From: Acidicapsa ligni
Lineage (GTDB): Bacteria; Acidobacteriota; Terriglobia; Terriglobales; Acidobacteriaceae
Assembly: GCF_025685655.1 (NCBI RefSeq)
Contig: NZ_JAGSYG010000004.1
Span: 124,001-188,000 of the forward strand
DNA length: 64,000 nucleotides
Direction: 5' to 3'
Numbering within the stretch: the stretch's first letter is position 1; each line of letters opens with the position of its first letter. Both the position numbers and the translations under genes were made by a program. Shown in pieces: positions 54,270-62,708 of this stretch. Below the pieces are notes generated by a model. The model did not search any database. It was not told where the DNA came from and worked only from the letters and a program-made list of their open reading frames with translations.

Positions 54270-55672
54270 GCCGGAAGCAGCCTTTCGAGCAGCATATCGA
54301 GTTCGTTGGTAGAGGATGCTGAGGCTTCGAGATAGAGGCGTTGGAAGCCTTCGCCTGCGAGCCATGCTTCGAACTCGGGTGCGGGGCGCAGGCCGAGAAT
54401 GCGCCGGACGTAGAGTGCGTCGTGGAAGCTGGTGCTCTGGTAGTTGAGCATGACGTCGTCTGCGCCGGGTACGCCCATGATGTAGTTGATGCCGGCTGCG
54501 CCGAGGAGGGTGAGTAGCGCGTCCATGTCGTCCTGATCGGCCTCGGCGTGGTTGGTGTAACAGACGTCGCAGCCCATGGGCAGGCCGAGAAGCTTGCCGC
54601 AGAAGTGATCTTCGAGTGCGGCGCGGGTGATCTGCTTGCCGTTGTACAGGTATTCGGGGCCGATGAAGCCTACAACGGTGTTCACGAGCATGGGATCGAA
54701 GTGGCGGGCGACGGCGTAGGCGCGTGCCTCGACAGTTTGTTGATCTATTCCGTGATGCGCGTTGGCGCTGAGCGCGGAGCCCTGCCCTGTTTCAAAGTAC
54801 ATGACATTTTTGCCGAGTGAGCCATCGGCGCAGATGGCTCCGCGCTTGAGGGATTGCGCGGCTTCGTGACCCTCTTTGAGGAGTGCTAGATTGATGCCGA
54901 AGCTGGTGTTCGCGGCCTCTGTGCCTGCGATGGATTGGAAGAGGAGATCGAGAGGTGCGCCTTGTTCTAATGCGGCGATCTGGGTGGTGATGTGGGCGAG
55001 GACACAGCTTTGCGCGGGGATGTGGAAGCGCTCGCGTACGGTGTCGATCATGCGCAGAAGCTGGGTGACGCTGGAGGCGTTGTCGCTCACGGGATTGATG
55101 CCGATGACGGCGTCGCCGGATGAGAGCAGCAGGCCATCCAGGAGCGATGCAGCGATGCCTGTGGCGTCGTCGGTGGGGTGGTTGGGCTGAAGGCGCGTGG
55201 ATAAACGGCCGGGCAGGCCGACGGTGGTGCGGAAGCGCGTAATTACGCGGATTTTGGCGGCGACGAGAATCAAATCCTGAACGCGCATGAGCTTGCTTAC
55301 GGCTGCGGCCATTTCGGGCGTAATGCCGGGCGATAGTGTGGCAAGGCGTTCGCCTGTGGCGTCGTCGGAGAGGAGCCAGTCGCGGAATTCGCCTACGGTC
55401 AGGGATGCGACGGGGGCGAAGGCTGCTGCGTTGTGGCTATCGACGATGAGGCGGGTTACTTCGTCGGATTCATAGGGGACGACTTGCTCGTTGAGGAAGT
55501 GGTTCAGGGGAAGATCTGCGAGAGCGTATTGCGCGGCTATGCGCTGCTCGGCGGAGGTGGCGACCAGGCCAGCGAGGTCGTCTCCGCTGCGGTAGGGTGT
55601 AGCCTTTGCCAGCAGGTCGCGGAGGTCGTTGAACTGGTGCCGCACGCCGCCGATGGTGTAGCCATAATTCAT
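54266..55672 (-). CDS. eutB: Ethanolamine ammonia-lyase, large (alpha) subunit
   Basis: 468 residues from the ATG at 55672 (MNYGYTIGGVRHQFNDL), near the usual length. The frame stays open through the upstream repeats to 55879, but that part is a translation of repeat DNA. GLPGRLSTRLQPNHPTDD, GDAVIGINPVSDN, YFETGQGSALSANAHHG and MGCDVCYTNHAEADQDD are family blocks containing the substrate-binding residues. It forms the TIM-barrel catalytic subunit. No microcompartment, reactivase or regulator eut gene is near, so acetaldehyde handling must be elsewhere. No clear ribosome site precedes the start. Confidence 0.96.
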   Translation of the reverse strand: MNYGYTIGGVRHQFNDLRDLLAKATPYRSGDDLAGLVATSAEQRIAAQYALADLPLNHFLNEQVVPYESDEVTRLIVDSHNAAAFAPVASLTVGEFRDWLLSDDATGERLATLSPGITPEMAAAVSKLMRVQDLILVAAKIRVITRFRTTVGLPGRLSTRLQPNHPTDDATGIAASLLDGLLLSSGDAVIGINPVSDNASSVTQLLRMIDTVRERFHIPAQSCVLAHITTQIAALEQGAPLDLLFQSIAGTEAANTSFGINLALLKEGHEAAQSLKRGAICADGSLGKNVMYFETGQGSALSANAHHGIDQQTVEARAYAVARHFDPMLVNTVVGFIGPEYLYNGKQITRAALEDHFCGKLLGLPMGCDVCYTNHAEADQDDMDALLTLLGAAGINYIMGVPGADDVMLNYQSTSFHDALYVRRILGLRPAPEFEAWLAGEGFQRLYLEASASSTNELDMLLERLLPA

Positions 55673-55704
55673 GGAATTTAGATTAGAGCATTTTGGGTGG
55701 GGTG

Positions 55705-55905
55705 GGTGAAGCAGATTCCCTGCGGGAATGACAGACAGAAAGGCAAAGGCAAGAACAAAGGCTCGGTGAAGCAGATTTTCTTTGGGGAGGAGAGATAGAA
55801 AGGCAAGGCGACTACAAGAACAAAGGCTAAGACAAAAGCAGATTCCCTTCGGGAATGACAGACAGAAAGGCAAAGGCAACTACTAAGACAAAGGCAAGGG
55901 CAACT
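55705..55905. repeat. Three tandem copies of a 60-67-bp REP-like element
   Basis: GCAGATT starts copies at 55711, 55771 and 55838. Copies 1 and 3 continue TCCC-TGC/TTC-GGGAATGACAGACAGA and AAGGCAAAGGCAA; copy 2 is degenerate (TTTCTTTGGGGAGGAGAGATAGA). ATTCCC and GGGAAT form a small hairpin in copies 1 and 3. The tail units AAGGCAA and ACTACTAAG are repeated further to the right. They fill the eutB upstream region and are noncoding. Palindromic cores with tandem placement are typical of REP/BIME elements. Confidence 0.75.
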
Positions 55906-55938
55906 ACTAAGGCAAAGGCTGGTGGGGATTTGTTGCTT

Positions 55939-55975
55939 CCATCTGAACCATGCATGGGATGCTTGGTTCAGATGG
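55939..55975 (-). terminator. 37-base near-perfect hairpin downstream of the rRNA methyltransferase
   Basis: CCATCTGAACCA (55939-55950) pairs with TGGTTCAGATGG (55964-55975). Inside, after one T-T mismatch, GCAT pairs with ATGC across GGG. It starts 22 bases beyond the minus-strand stop of the methyltransferase. No T run follows in that direction, so termination is likely but not certain. Confidence 0.6.
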
Positions 55976-55997
55976 GCACTTTGTTGATTGAAGGCTC

Positions 55998-57836
55998 TTA
56001 ATCTACCTGGCAGATCAGGCACTTCAGGTATTCGGTTTCAGGGAGGTTGAAGAGGACGGGGTGGTCCTGGGCGGCGCCTCGGCGTTCGAGAAGGGTGACG
56101 CGGCGATGGGCGTCGACGGCGGCATCGGCTACGGCAGCCTCAAGCTCCTGCAGGCTGATGTGGTGGGAGCAGGAGCAGGTGATCAGCAGGCCGCCGGGGC
56201 GGAGCATACGGAGTGCGCGCAGGTTGAGCTCCTTGTAGCCGCGGAGTGCGCCTTCGACGGCGCGTTTGCTCTTGGCGAAGGCGGGCGGGTCGAGGACGAT
56301 CACGTCCCAGGAGCGATCGGCTTCGGAGCCGGACTTGGGCTCGGCCCAGGCGCGGAGCAGTTCGAAGGCGTCGGCTTCGAGCCAGTCTATTTCGGAAGGG
56401 ATTCTGGAGCGATTGGCTTCGAGATTCTTTTCGGCGACTTCGAGTGAGGAGCGGGAGGCGTCGAGTCCGGTTACATGTTCGCAGACCTGGGCGAGATGCA
56501 GAGCGAAGCCGCCCTGATAGGTGCATACGTCGAGCGCTTTGCCGGTGGCGCCCTTGATTCTTGCCCAGGCTGCAGCGGCGGCGTAGTTTTCACGCTGGTC
56601 GAGGAAGGCTCCGGTCTTCTGGCCGGAGTTGGCATCGAACTGGAAGCTGAAGCCGTTGAGCAGGAAAGTGGTGCTGGAGGTTGGTGCGTCCGGGTTGGTG
56701 CTGAAGAGCGGCGTGGTTACGGGCGCGGATAGGCCTTCGAGCTCGCGAATGCGGGGATCGGGGCGCTCCCAGATGGTGAGTTGGCCGCCTTCGCTGAGGA
56801 GCTCTTCGCGGAGGATCTTGGTGCAGAGGGTACGCACTTCCGCGGAGTCGAGGCCTTTGGCGAGGAGCTGGAGAATTACGATGTCGGCGTACTTGTCGAC
56901 GATGAGGCCGGGCAGATCGTCGGCTTCGCTGAAGACGAGGCGGCAGGCATTTGTCGCTTCTGTGAGCAGCGGCTTACGGCGGCTGATGGCGGTGCGCAGG
57001 CGGGTGGCGAGTTGGGACAGCCATTGTTCATGGTCGAGATGATCGCGTGAGACGAGGCGGAGCGAGATCTGCGAAATGGGGCTGTACAGGGCGGTGCCGA
57101 GCAGAAGGCCGCGTGTGTCCACGACAGGAACCAGTGCTGGTGGATCACCGGGGCCGGTCTCGATCTGCTCTATCTCTGAGGAATAGACCCAGAGATGGCC
57201 GCGGCGAAGCGAGTCCGAAGCGCGGCGGGAGACGACGGCGAAGGGAACGGGCAGCTTCGGCAGCGGGGTGGCTGGTTCTCTTGCCGGGACTGGAGCTGCG
57301 GTTGGACGAGGCCGGGCCTGCGCTGGACGGGATTGGGCAGGGCGGCCTTGAGTAGTGCGAGCTTGAGTAGGGCGGGGGCGCTGGTCTGGACTTGAGGAAC
57401 TAGAACGAGCTGAACTGGGACGAGCTGTGTTGGGACGGCTGGAACTTGAAGGGCCAGTACTGGAGCGACTGGAAGTGGGACCGGCCGGGCTGAAACGGGG
57501 CGCGCTGGATTTTGCGGGGCCCGTTTTTGAGGCGCGTGGCTTCGCGGGGGCGGCTGAGTTTTCGAATTCAGGATCGACCGGACGAGGCTTAGAGTTAGGT
57601 CTGGAGCCGTAGGAATAGGCGGAAAAGGCCGATTTGCGGGCGGGCTTGGCCGGGGCTGCTTCGGACCGTTGTTCGGACCATTGTTCAGGTGCGGCCTGGT
57701 CGCGGCGGGCCTGACCTGCTCGTCCCTGATAGGGGCTGGAGCCGGGTCTAGGGGCGGGTCTGGAGCTAGGCCGGGCGGACTTTGCGGCTGGTTTAGGTCT
57801 GGAGGTTGAACTCTGGGGGCGGGTCGGTTTGGGCAT
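55998..57836 (-). CDS. RlmI-like class I rRNA large-subunit methyltransferase with long disordered N-terminus
   Basis: 612 residues, about 200 more than RlmI. Residues 1-195 are low-complexity and basic (Pro, Ser, Arg, Ala, Gln), with repeated RPAQARP-like units. The enzyme part follows: PUA domain (RRGHLWVYSSEIEQI), the linker with FDANSGQKTGAFLDQRENY, the SAM loop LDVCTYQGGFALHLAQ, and the catalytic DPPAFAKSK with SCSHH. RlmI methylates a cytosine C5 of 23S rRNA; this homologue is expected to modify rRNA at a related site. The tail probably binds RNA. It is divergent from rel, with 153 bases between. Confidence 0.88.
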   Translation of the reverse strand: MPKPTRPQSSTSRPKPAAKSARPSSRPAPRPGSSPYQGRAGQARRDQAAPEQWSEQRSEAAPAKPARKSAFSAYSYGSRPNSKPRPVDPEFENSAAPAKPRASKTGPAKSSAPRFSPAGPTSSRSSTGPSSSSRPNTARPSSARSSSSSPDQRPRPTQARTTQGRPAQSRPAQARPRPTAAPVPAREPATPLPKLPVPFAVVSRRASDSLRRGHLWVYSSEIEQIETGPGDPPALVPVVDTRGLLLGTALYSPISQISLRLVSRDHLDHEQWLSQLATRLRTAISRRKPLLTEATNACRLVFSEADDLPGLIVDKYADIVILQLLAKGLDSAEVRTLCTKILREELLSEGGQLTIWERPDPRIRELEGLSAPVTTPLFSTNPDAPTSSTTFLLNGFSFQFDANSGQKTGAFLDQRENYAAAAAWARIKGATGKALDVCTYQGGFALHLAQVCEHVTGLDASRSSLEVAEKNLEANRSRIPSEIDWLEADAFELLRAWAEPKSGSEADRSWDVIVLDPPAFAKSKRAVEGALRGYKELNLRALRMLRPGGLLITCSCSHHISLQELEAAVADAAVDAHRRVTLLERRGAAQDHPVLFNLPETEYLKCLICQVD

Positions 57837-57978
57837 GATTCACTCCTGATGCAAGCCCGGAGCGGAACTAGCCGCTACTGCCTACTTGAGATGGTTGCGA
57901 CTGGGTGGTGGTTCGATAGTTACTTCGGAGCCGTGTTTCAGTGCAAGCTGTCTTCTGATCTTAAATCAATGTCGGCCC

Positions 57979-57984
57979 TATAAT
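57979..57984 (+). promoter_or_regulatory. -10 box of rel, adjacent to the start codon
   Basis: A perfect TATAAT ends five bases before the rel ATG at 57990. Transcription would then begin at or within a base or two of the A of the ATG, giving a leaderless message. The only SD-like string (GGAG, 57985-57988) is one base from the ATG, too close to work. A -35 match is weak (TGATCT or CTGATC). Confidence 0.55.
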
Positions 57985-57989
57985 GGAGT

Positions 57990-60323
57990 ATGGCGCCCCA
58001 CCGACCTGGTTCTCTGACACCCACAACCAATCCTTTCCTGGCTGATCAAGTTCCGGATCAGGCCGCTGTAGCAACGTCTGTTGCGACCTCGATCAAGGAT
58101 GGTCCGATTGGACAGCGGTTTGAGGGCTTGCTGCAGACGATCCGGGATAATCGGCCGAGCGAGGACCTGGCTCCGATCAGGAAGGCGTGGGAGTTTTGCA
58201 TCAAGTATCACGAGGGGCAACTGCGCGCCTCGGGCGAGCCCTATATTATTCACCCGCTGGAAGTGGCGGAAGTACTGGCGGAGATGGAGCTGGATGCTAC
58301 GGCGATTGCCGCTGGGTTGTTGCATGATGCGGTGGAAGATACTCCGGTAACCAGCGAAGAGATCAATACAGCGTTTGGGGACCAGGTTGCGCACATCGTG
58401 GATGGCGTGACGAAGATCGACAAGATACAGTTTGCGAATCGCGAGGATCGGCAGGCGGAGAATGTCCGCAAGATGCTGCTGGCGATGGTGAGCGATGTGC
58501 GGGTGGTCCTGATCAAGCTGGCGGATCGGCTGCACAATATGCGCACGTTGCAGCATTTGAAGCCGGAGCGGCAGGAGGCGATCGCACGCGAGACGCTGGA
58601 TATCTATGCGCCGCTTGCGCATCGGCTGGGCATGGGCAAGGTGCGCGGTGAGTTGGAAGATCTCGCGTTTCGCTATACCGATCCGGTGAATTATCAGAAG
58701 GTTTCCGAGGCTGTCGAGGCGCGGCGCATCGAGGGCGAGCAGTTCCTGGCCAGTGTTGAAGATGCGATTGTGGAGCAGTTGCGCGAGCACAATATCCAGG
58801 CGCGTGTGGAGTGGCGGATCAAGCGGCTTTATTCCATCTGGCAGAAGCTGCAGAAGTCGCAGGTTTCTGTGGACCAGGTGTTCGACTTGCTGGCGATACG
58901 GATCATTACGCAGGATAAGTCGGATTGTTACGGGGTGCTGGGGCTGATCCATATGTTGTGGCGGCCGGTGCCGGGCAGAGTAAAGGACTTTATCGCGATT
59001 CCGCGCACCAATCTTTATCAATCGCTGCATACAACGGTGATGGGTGAGGGTGGGCATCAGTTCGAGGTGCAGATACGCACGGAAGAGATGCATCGCATCG
59101 CGGAAGAAGGCATTGCGGCGCATTGGAAATACAAGTCGGGCGAATCGGTGATTTCGGCGCGCGATGAGCAGAGGTTGGCGTGGGTGCGGCAGCTTGTGGA
59201 TTGGCAGCGCGAGATGACCGATCCGAATGAGTTTCTGTCCAGCCTCAAGATGGACCTGTATCCCGAGGAGATTTACGCGTTCACACCCAAGGGCAAAGTG
59301 GTGATCGTGCCCGCCGATGGAACGCCGATTGACTTTGCTTACACGGTGCATACCGAGGTTGGTCACGCATGTGTGGGCGCCAAGGTGAATGGGCGCATGG
59401 TGCCGTTGCGGACCAAGCTGCGCAATGGCGACATTGTCGAAATTATCACTCAGAACGGGCATACGCCGAGCCGCGACTGGCTGACGTTTGTGAAGAGTCC
59501 GCGGGCACGCAACAAGATCAAGCACTGGCTGAATGAGAATCAGAGGCTGAGGGCGATTGAGGTTGGGCGCAAGCTGCTGGAGCGCGAGGCGCGCAAGTTC
59601 AAAGTACCGATGAGCCGTTTGGACGATACGGATATGGCTCGCGTTGCCGGTGATTATGGGCTGGCGACGGCGACCGATCTGATGGCGACGATTGGGTTTG
59701 GCAAGCACTCGGCGCGGCAGGTGTTGAACAAGCTTGCACCGGGATTTGCCGGAACTGTGCAGGGTGCAGCTGGGTCGGGTGAAGCGGATGCGGGCGAGGC
59801 GAAGTCCGCTGAAGCGGCAATGTCGGATGCGGTGAAGAAGCTGCACCTGACGGGTTCGGACTCGTTGCAGGTCGAGGGGCAGAACGATTTGCTGGTGTAT
59901 CGGGCGCGCTGTTGTAATCCGATTCGTGGCGAAGAGATTATCGGTTACGTGACGCGAGGCAAGGGTGTTGCGGTTCATGCGCGGAGCTGTCCAAATGTGA
60001 CGAACCTGCTCTATGAGAGCGACCGTCGCATTGAAGTGGAGTGGGCCAAGACGGACGCTGAGGCTTCGGGCAAAGTGCAGCGCTATCCGGTGAAGATTAC
60101 GATCTACTGCGATGACAGGTCAGGCATGTTGAAGGAGATGACGGCGATTATTTCCAACGACGACACGAATATTCGCGCGGTGGATACGTGTGATGGCGAG
60201 AACGGCGAAGCGATTGTCGAGTTCGTTGTAGATGCTGAGGACTTGCGGCATCTCAATCGCATGGTGCTGGGCTTGCGGCGGTTGCCGGGTGTGCGTGAAG
60301 TGCAGCGTTCGCAGAAGGTTTAG
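57990..60323 (+). CDS. rel: Bifunctional (p)ppGpp synthetase/hydrolase (Rel/SpoT type)
   Basis: 777 residues. The HD hydrolase domain has the metal pair in LLHDAVEDT (H112, D113). The synthetase domain has R330-V-K-D333, the RxKD form found in bifunctional enzymes rather than the ExDD of RelA. FEVQIRTEEMHRIAEEGIAAHWKYK, the TGS domain (IYAFTPKGKVVIVPADGTPIDFAY), a zinc-finger-like ARCCNPIRGEEIIGYVTRG block and the C-terminal ACT domain follow in order. It controls the stringent response to starvation. No second Rel gene is in the window. Probably translated from a leaderless mRNA. The GNAT gene lies 35 bases downstream. Confidence 0.96.
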   Translation: MAPHRPGSLTPTTNPFLADQVPDQAAVATSVATSIKDGPIGQRFEGLLQTIRDNRPSEDLAPIRKAWEFCIKYHEGQLRASGEPYIIHPLEVAEVLAEMELDATAIAAGLLHDAVEDTPVTSEEINTAFGDQVAHIVDGVTKIDKIQFANREDRQAENVRKMLLAMVSDVRVVLIKLADRLHNMRTLQHLKPERQEAIARETLDIYAPLAHRLGMGKVRGELEDLAFRYTDPVNYQKVSEAVEARRIEGEQFLASVEDAIVEQLREHNIQARVEWRIKRLYSIWQKLQKSQVSVDQVFDLLAIRIITQDKSDCYGVLGLIHMLWRPVPGRVKDFIAIPRTNLYQSLHTTVMGEGGHQFEVQIRTEEMHRIAEEGIAAHWKYKSGESVISARDEQRLAWVRQLVDWQREMTDPNEFLSSLKMDLYPEEIYAFTPKGKVVIVPADGTPIDFAYTVHTEVGHACVGAKVNGRMVPLRTKLRNGDIVEIITQNGHTPSRDWLTFVKSPRARNKIKHWLNENQRLRAIEVGRKLLEREARKFKVPMSRLDDTDMARVAGDYGLATATDLMATIGFGKHSARQVLNKLAPGFAGTVQGAAGSGEADAGEAKSAEAAMSDAVKKLHLTGSDSLQVEGQNDLLVYRARCCNPIRGEEIIGYVTRGKGVAVHARSCPNVTNLLYESDRRIEVEWAKTDAEASGKVQRYPVKITIYCDDRSGMLKEMTAIISNDDTNIRAVDTCDGENGEAIVEFVVDAEDLRHLNRMVLGLRRLPGVREVQRSQKV

Positions 60324-60358
60324 TTTTGCTGCTTTGACGATGCTGCTAACCTGATTCG

Positions 60359-61078
60359 ATGGTGGAACCTCTTCTCGATTTGAAAAACTGGAAGCCTGCG
60401 CGGCTGCCTGAGGCGGTTGTGCTCGATGGCAGATGGGTGCGGCTGGAGCCGCTGTCGGCGGATCGTCATGGACATGATCTGTGGCAGGCGGTGCAGGGGC
60501 ATGATGCTGTCTGGACCTGGCTTGCGGATGGTCCTTATGCCAGCGAAGAGGACTTGGCTACGGCATTGCTGGCCAAGGAGGTCGGAGCTGCTGCGCGTTT
60601 TTTTGCCATCCTGCCGAAATCGGAAGGGCTAGCAGCGGGCCTGGCTGTGGGATATGCGAGCCTGATGCGTATCGATGCGCCGAATGGGGTGATCGAGGTC
60701 GGCAACGTGATGTTTTCTCCTGCATTGCAGCGGACTCGCGCGGCCACCGAGACGATCTACCGGATGGCGCGATACGTCTTTGACGAGCTTGGCTACAGGC
60801 GTTTTGAGTGGAAGTGCAATGCGCTGAATCTGCCTTCGGGGCGGGCGGCGGAGCGATTTGGATTTACGTTTGAGGGGATCTTTCGCCAGCACATGGTGGT
60901 TAAGGGACGCAGCAGGGATACGGCGTGGTACTCGATACTCGATTCTGAATGGCCCGCGTGCAAGCTGGCTTTCGAGGCCTGGCTGGCGGTCGAAAACTTC
61001 GATGATGCGGGGCGGCAGAGGCAGGCGCTGGATGTTTTTCGGTCTGCTTTAGGAGAAGTTTCTGCCCGGGGGAAATAA
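60359..61078 (+). CDS. GNAT family N-acetyltransferase (RimJ/RimL type)
   Basis: 239 residues. VVLDGRWVRLEPLSADRHGHDLW opens the Acetyltransf_3 fold. VIEVGNVMFSPALQRTRAATETIY carries the acetyl-CoA loop in the form QRTRAAT, and FEWKCNALNLPSGRAAERFGFTFEGIFRQHMV is the typical end. Such enzymes acetylate N-termini of ribosomal proteins or small amines; which one cannot be told. No Shine-Dalgarno precedes its ATG. It is 35 bases after rel and may share its message. Confidence 0.88.
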   Translation: MVEPLLDLKNWKPARLPEAVVLDGRWVRLEPLSADRHGHDLWQAVQGHDAVWTWLADGPYASEEDLATALLAKEVGAAARFFAILPKSEGLAAGLAVGYASLMRIDAPNGVIEVGNVMFSPALQRTRAATETIYRMARYVFDELGYRRFEWKCNALNLPSGRAAERFGFTFEGIFRQHMVVKGRSRDTAWYSILDSEWPACKLAFEAWLAVENFDDAGRQRQALDVFRSALGEVSARGK

Positions 61079-61099
61079 GCCTTCTACTGTCCGTCTACG

Positions 61100-61225
61100 C
61101 TAGTTTTCTGACGGCTTCTCAATGTGGTCGATGACGAGAATCTCCACTGGACCTTTTGCCGATTCCAATTTCAACCCCAACTGTTTCTGAAACGCGGTGA
61201 AGAGAGACCCGGAAGATTCCTCCGT
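61100..61225 (-). pseudogene. C-terminal remnant of a TIGR03435-like soil-associated protein
   Basis: Reading the minus strand from about 61225 gives SGSLFTAFQKQLGLKLESAK, then GPVEILVIDHIEKPSEN and a TAG stop (61100-61102). This is the ending I associate with TIGR03435 proteins, which are multiplied in Acidobacteriota and Solibacter. Upstream the frame continues but stops resembling the family, and no start with the rest of the protein (usually over 200 residues) exists before the regulator gene. So only about 40 codons survive. It shares the space with the XRE regulator's promoter. Confidence 0.7.
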
Positions 61226-61346
61226 CTTTTGCCTGCTGCCTTCTATCCCTTCGGCCGTGAAAGTATCGCCTGTACTCCGCGGCCACGGCCGAAATTCGCG
61301 GGCTAAACCGCTTAGGATGTCCTATTTCCGATTTCCGTTGCAGAAT

Positions 61347-61385
61347 ATTGCAATTAGCGATACATTGTATTGCGGATTGCGATAC
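61347..61385 (+). promoter_or_regulatory. Repeat-rich promoter/operator region of the XRE regulator
   Basis: ATTGCAAT (61347-61354) is a palindrome. GCGATAC occurs at 61357-61363 and 61379-61385 (22 bases apart), with the inverted GTATTGC between them at 61367-61373. The cluster lies 40-75 bases upstream of the XRE start, as expected for an autoregulatory operator overlapping a promoter. No -10 box is unambiguous. Confidence 0.45.
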
Positions 61386-61422
61386 GGCTTTTCGCGGTCT
61401 GGAAAATGAGGCGGTTCGAGGG

Positions 61423-61959
61423 ATGAAACTAGGCGAGAAAATCCGGTATCTGCGCGAGGTGGAAGGCAGCCTGCGCGGGCTTGACCGGGCCATGAATCAG
61501 CAGGAGATGCTGAAAGCGATTGAGGCCGAGACGGGGCGCAAGCTGAGTCAGAGTTATCTTTCGCAGATTGAAAGCGGAGCGAGGCCGCACCTGACCAATA
61601 CGACGCGAGAGATTCTGGCGAGCTTTTTCAAGGTGCATCCGGGATATCTGGTGGATGACCCTGAGGGCTATCACCCGGAGTTACAGAGCGAAGTGCGAGG
61701 GATGCCGGATGTGGAGGTCAAGTTCGATCTCTGGCTGGTTGCTGGGGCTGAGCGATTTCGCCGCGATGCGGAATTGAAGCATGCATTGCTGACGCTGGCC
61801 CGGCATGAGCATTCGCGCGAGTGTTTGTTGCTGCTTGAAGCGGTGATGGAAACGCCTGGATTGATGCCGAGACTGATGGAGGTTTTAAGGCCAGCGGTCT
61901 CGGTAGAAAAAGTTCCCGAAGCGCCTCGGAAGAAAGCGAAGAAAGGGAAGGTCAACTAG
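61423..61959 (+). CDS. XRE family helix-turn-helix regulator
   Basis: 178 residues from the ATG at 61423; the frame is open to 61348 but that part is promoter DNA. KLGEKIRYLREVEG starts the HTH_3 domain, with an insert, and LSQSYLSQIESGARPHLTNTTREILASFF is the recognition half. The C-terminal 100 residues (FDLWLVAGAERFRRDAELKHALLTLARHE) are helical, likely for dimerisation. It is 2 bases before the NfeD-like gene, so the three genes to the right form one operon that it probably regulates. Confidence 0.88.
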   Translation: MKLGEKIRYLREVEGSLRGLDRAMNQQEMLKAIEAETGRKLSQSYLSQIESGARPHLTNTTREILASFFKVHPGYLVDDPEGYHPELQSEVRGMPDVEVKFDLWLVAGAERFRRDAELKHALLTLARHEHSRECLLLLEAVMETPGLMPRLMEVLRPAVSVEKVPEAPRKKAKKGKVN

Positions 61960-61961
61960 CA

Positions 61962-62621
61962 ATGAATCTGACGACTGTAGCAATGGCAATCACGATTGTG
62001 CAACTGAGTGCCAGTTTCTGGGAGGGATTTTACTTTGCGTGTTTTATTGCGGGATTGATGCTGAGTGTTGTTTCTCTCATCGGTGGCATGGGGCATATCA
62101 GTTGGCATTTTCACCCGCCGCGTGTTCCGCATCTGCCGTATGTTTCGCATACGCCGGGCGTGCATGGAAGTAGTGCGCAGGCGCGCGGTTCGGCAACGAT
62201 TCCGTGGTGGAACGCGTTTTCGATCATGGTGTTTCTCTGCTGGTTTGGTGCGGCTGGATACCTGATGACGCGCTATGGCGGGATGATTGCGGGGATGGTT
62301 TTTGTGGTCGCAATGATCTGCGGGCTGGTGGGCGGAGGATTGGTTTTCTGGTTTCTGGCGCGGGTGTTGTTGCCGCATGAACGCGAGCTGACTTCGGATG
62401 AAACTGCCGTTGCCGGCGCGGTAGGTACGGTGAGCGCAGCTATTCGCATGGGAGGTACGGGAGAGATTTTGTACGAGCAGTTGGGTGCGCGCCGTTCTGT
62501 ACCCGCTCGTTCGGACAAAGGGGAATTGATTGCGCATGGAGAAGAAGTATTTGTTGTGCGCTATGAGAAGGGCATTGCCTATGTGAGGCGATGGGAGGAT
62601 CTGCAGGAGATGCAGAGATAG
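61962..62621 (+). CDS. NfeD-like membrane protein, flotillin partner
   Basis: 219 residues. Helices lie at about 10-45 and 85-135 (IMVFLCWFGAAGYLM, GMIAGMVFVVAMICGLVGGGLVFWFLA). The C-terminal 65 residues form a small beta domain (AVGTVSAAIRMGGTGEILYEQLGARRSVPARSD, FVVRYEKGIAYVRRW) like the OB fold of NfeD. The loop between helices is His/Pro-rich (HFHPPRVPHLPYVSH). NfeD proteins are regularly encoded before SPFH/flotillin genes, and the next gene is one. Confidence 0.82.
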   Translation: MNLTTVAMAITIVQLSASFWEGFYFACFIAGLMLSVVSLIGGMGHISWHFHPPRVPHLPYVSHTPGVHGSSAQARGSATIPWWNAFSIMVFLCWFGAAGYLMTRYGGMIAGMVFVVAMICGLVGGGLVFWFLARVLLPHERELTSDETAVAGAVGTVSAAIRMGGTGEILYEQLGARRSVPARSDKGELIAHGEEVFVVRYEKGIAYVRRWEDLQEMQR

Positions 62622-62708
62622 CAAAAAACGCAAGGGCCGCGATGTAATCAAGCAACGTAGTCTAACCCGAATTTTGTAACTCTCCCGGTTGAAAGGATCG
62701 GGAACGCA

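Noticed and set aside
55673..55879. 69-codon N-terminal extension of eutB
   Set aside because: It translates the REP-like repeats; EutB homology begins at the ATG at 55672.
57978..59978. 666-codon open frame antisense to rel
   Set aside because: It is the exact antisense of a well-conserved rel gene, has no recognisable domain, and is rich in His, Arg, Leu and Gln as expected from the complement of a GC-rich gene.
61119..61493. 124-codon minus-strand frame
   Set aside because: It crosses the XRE promoter and start, and the real remnant on that strand is in a different frame.
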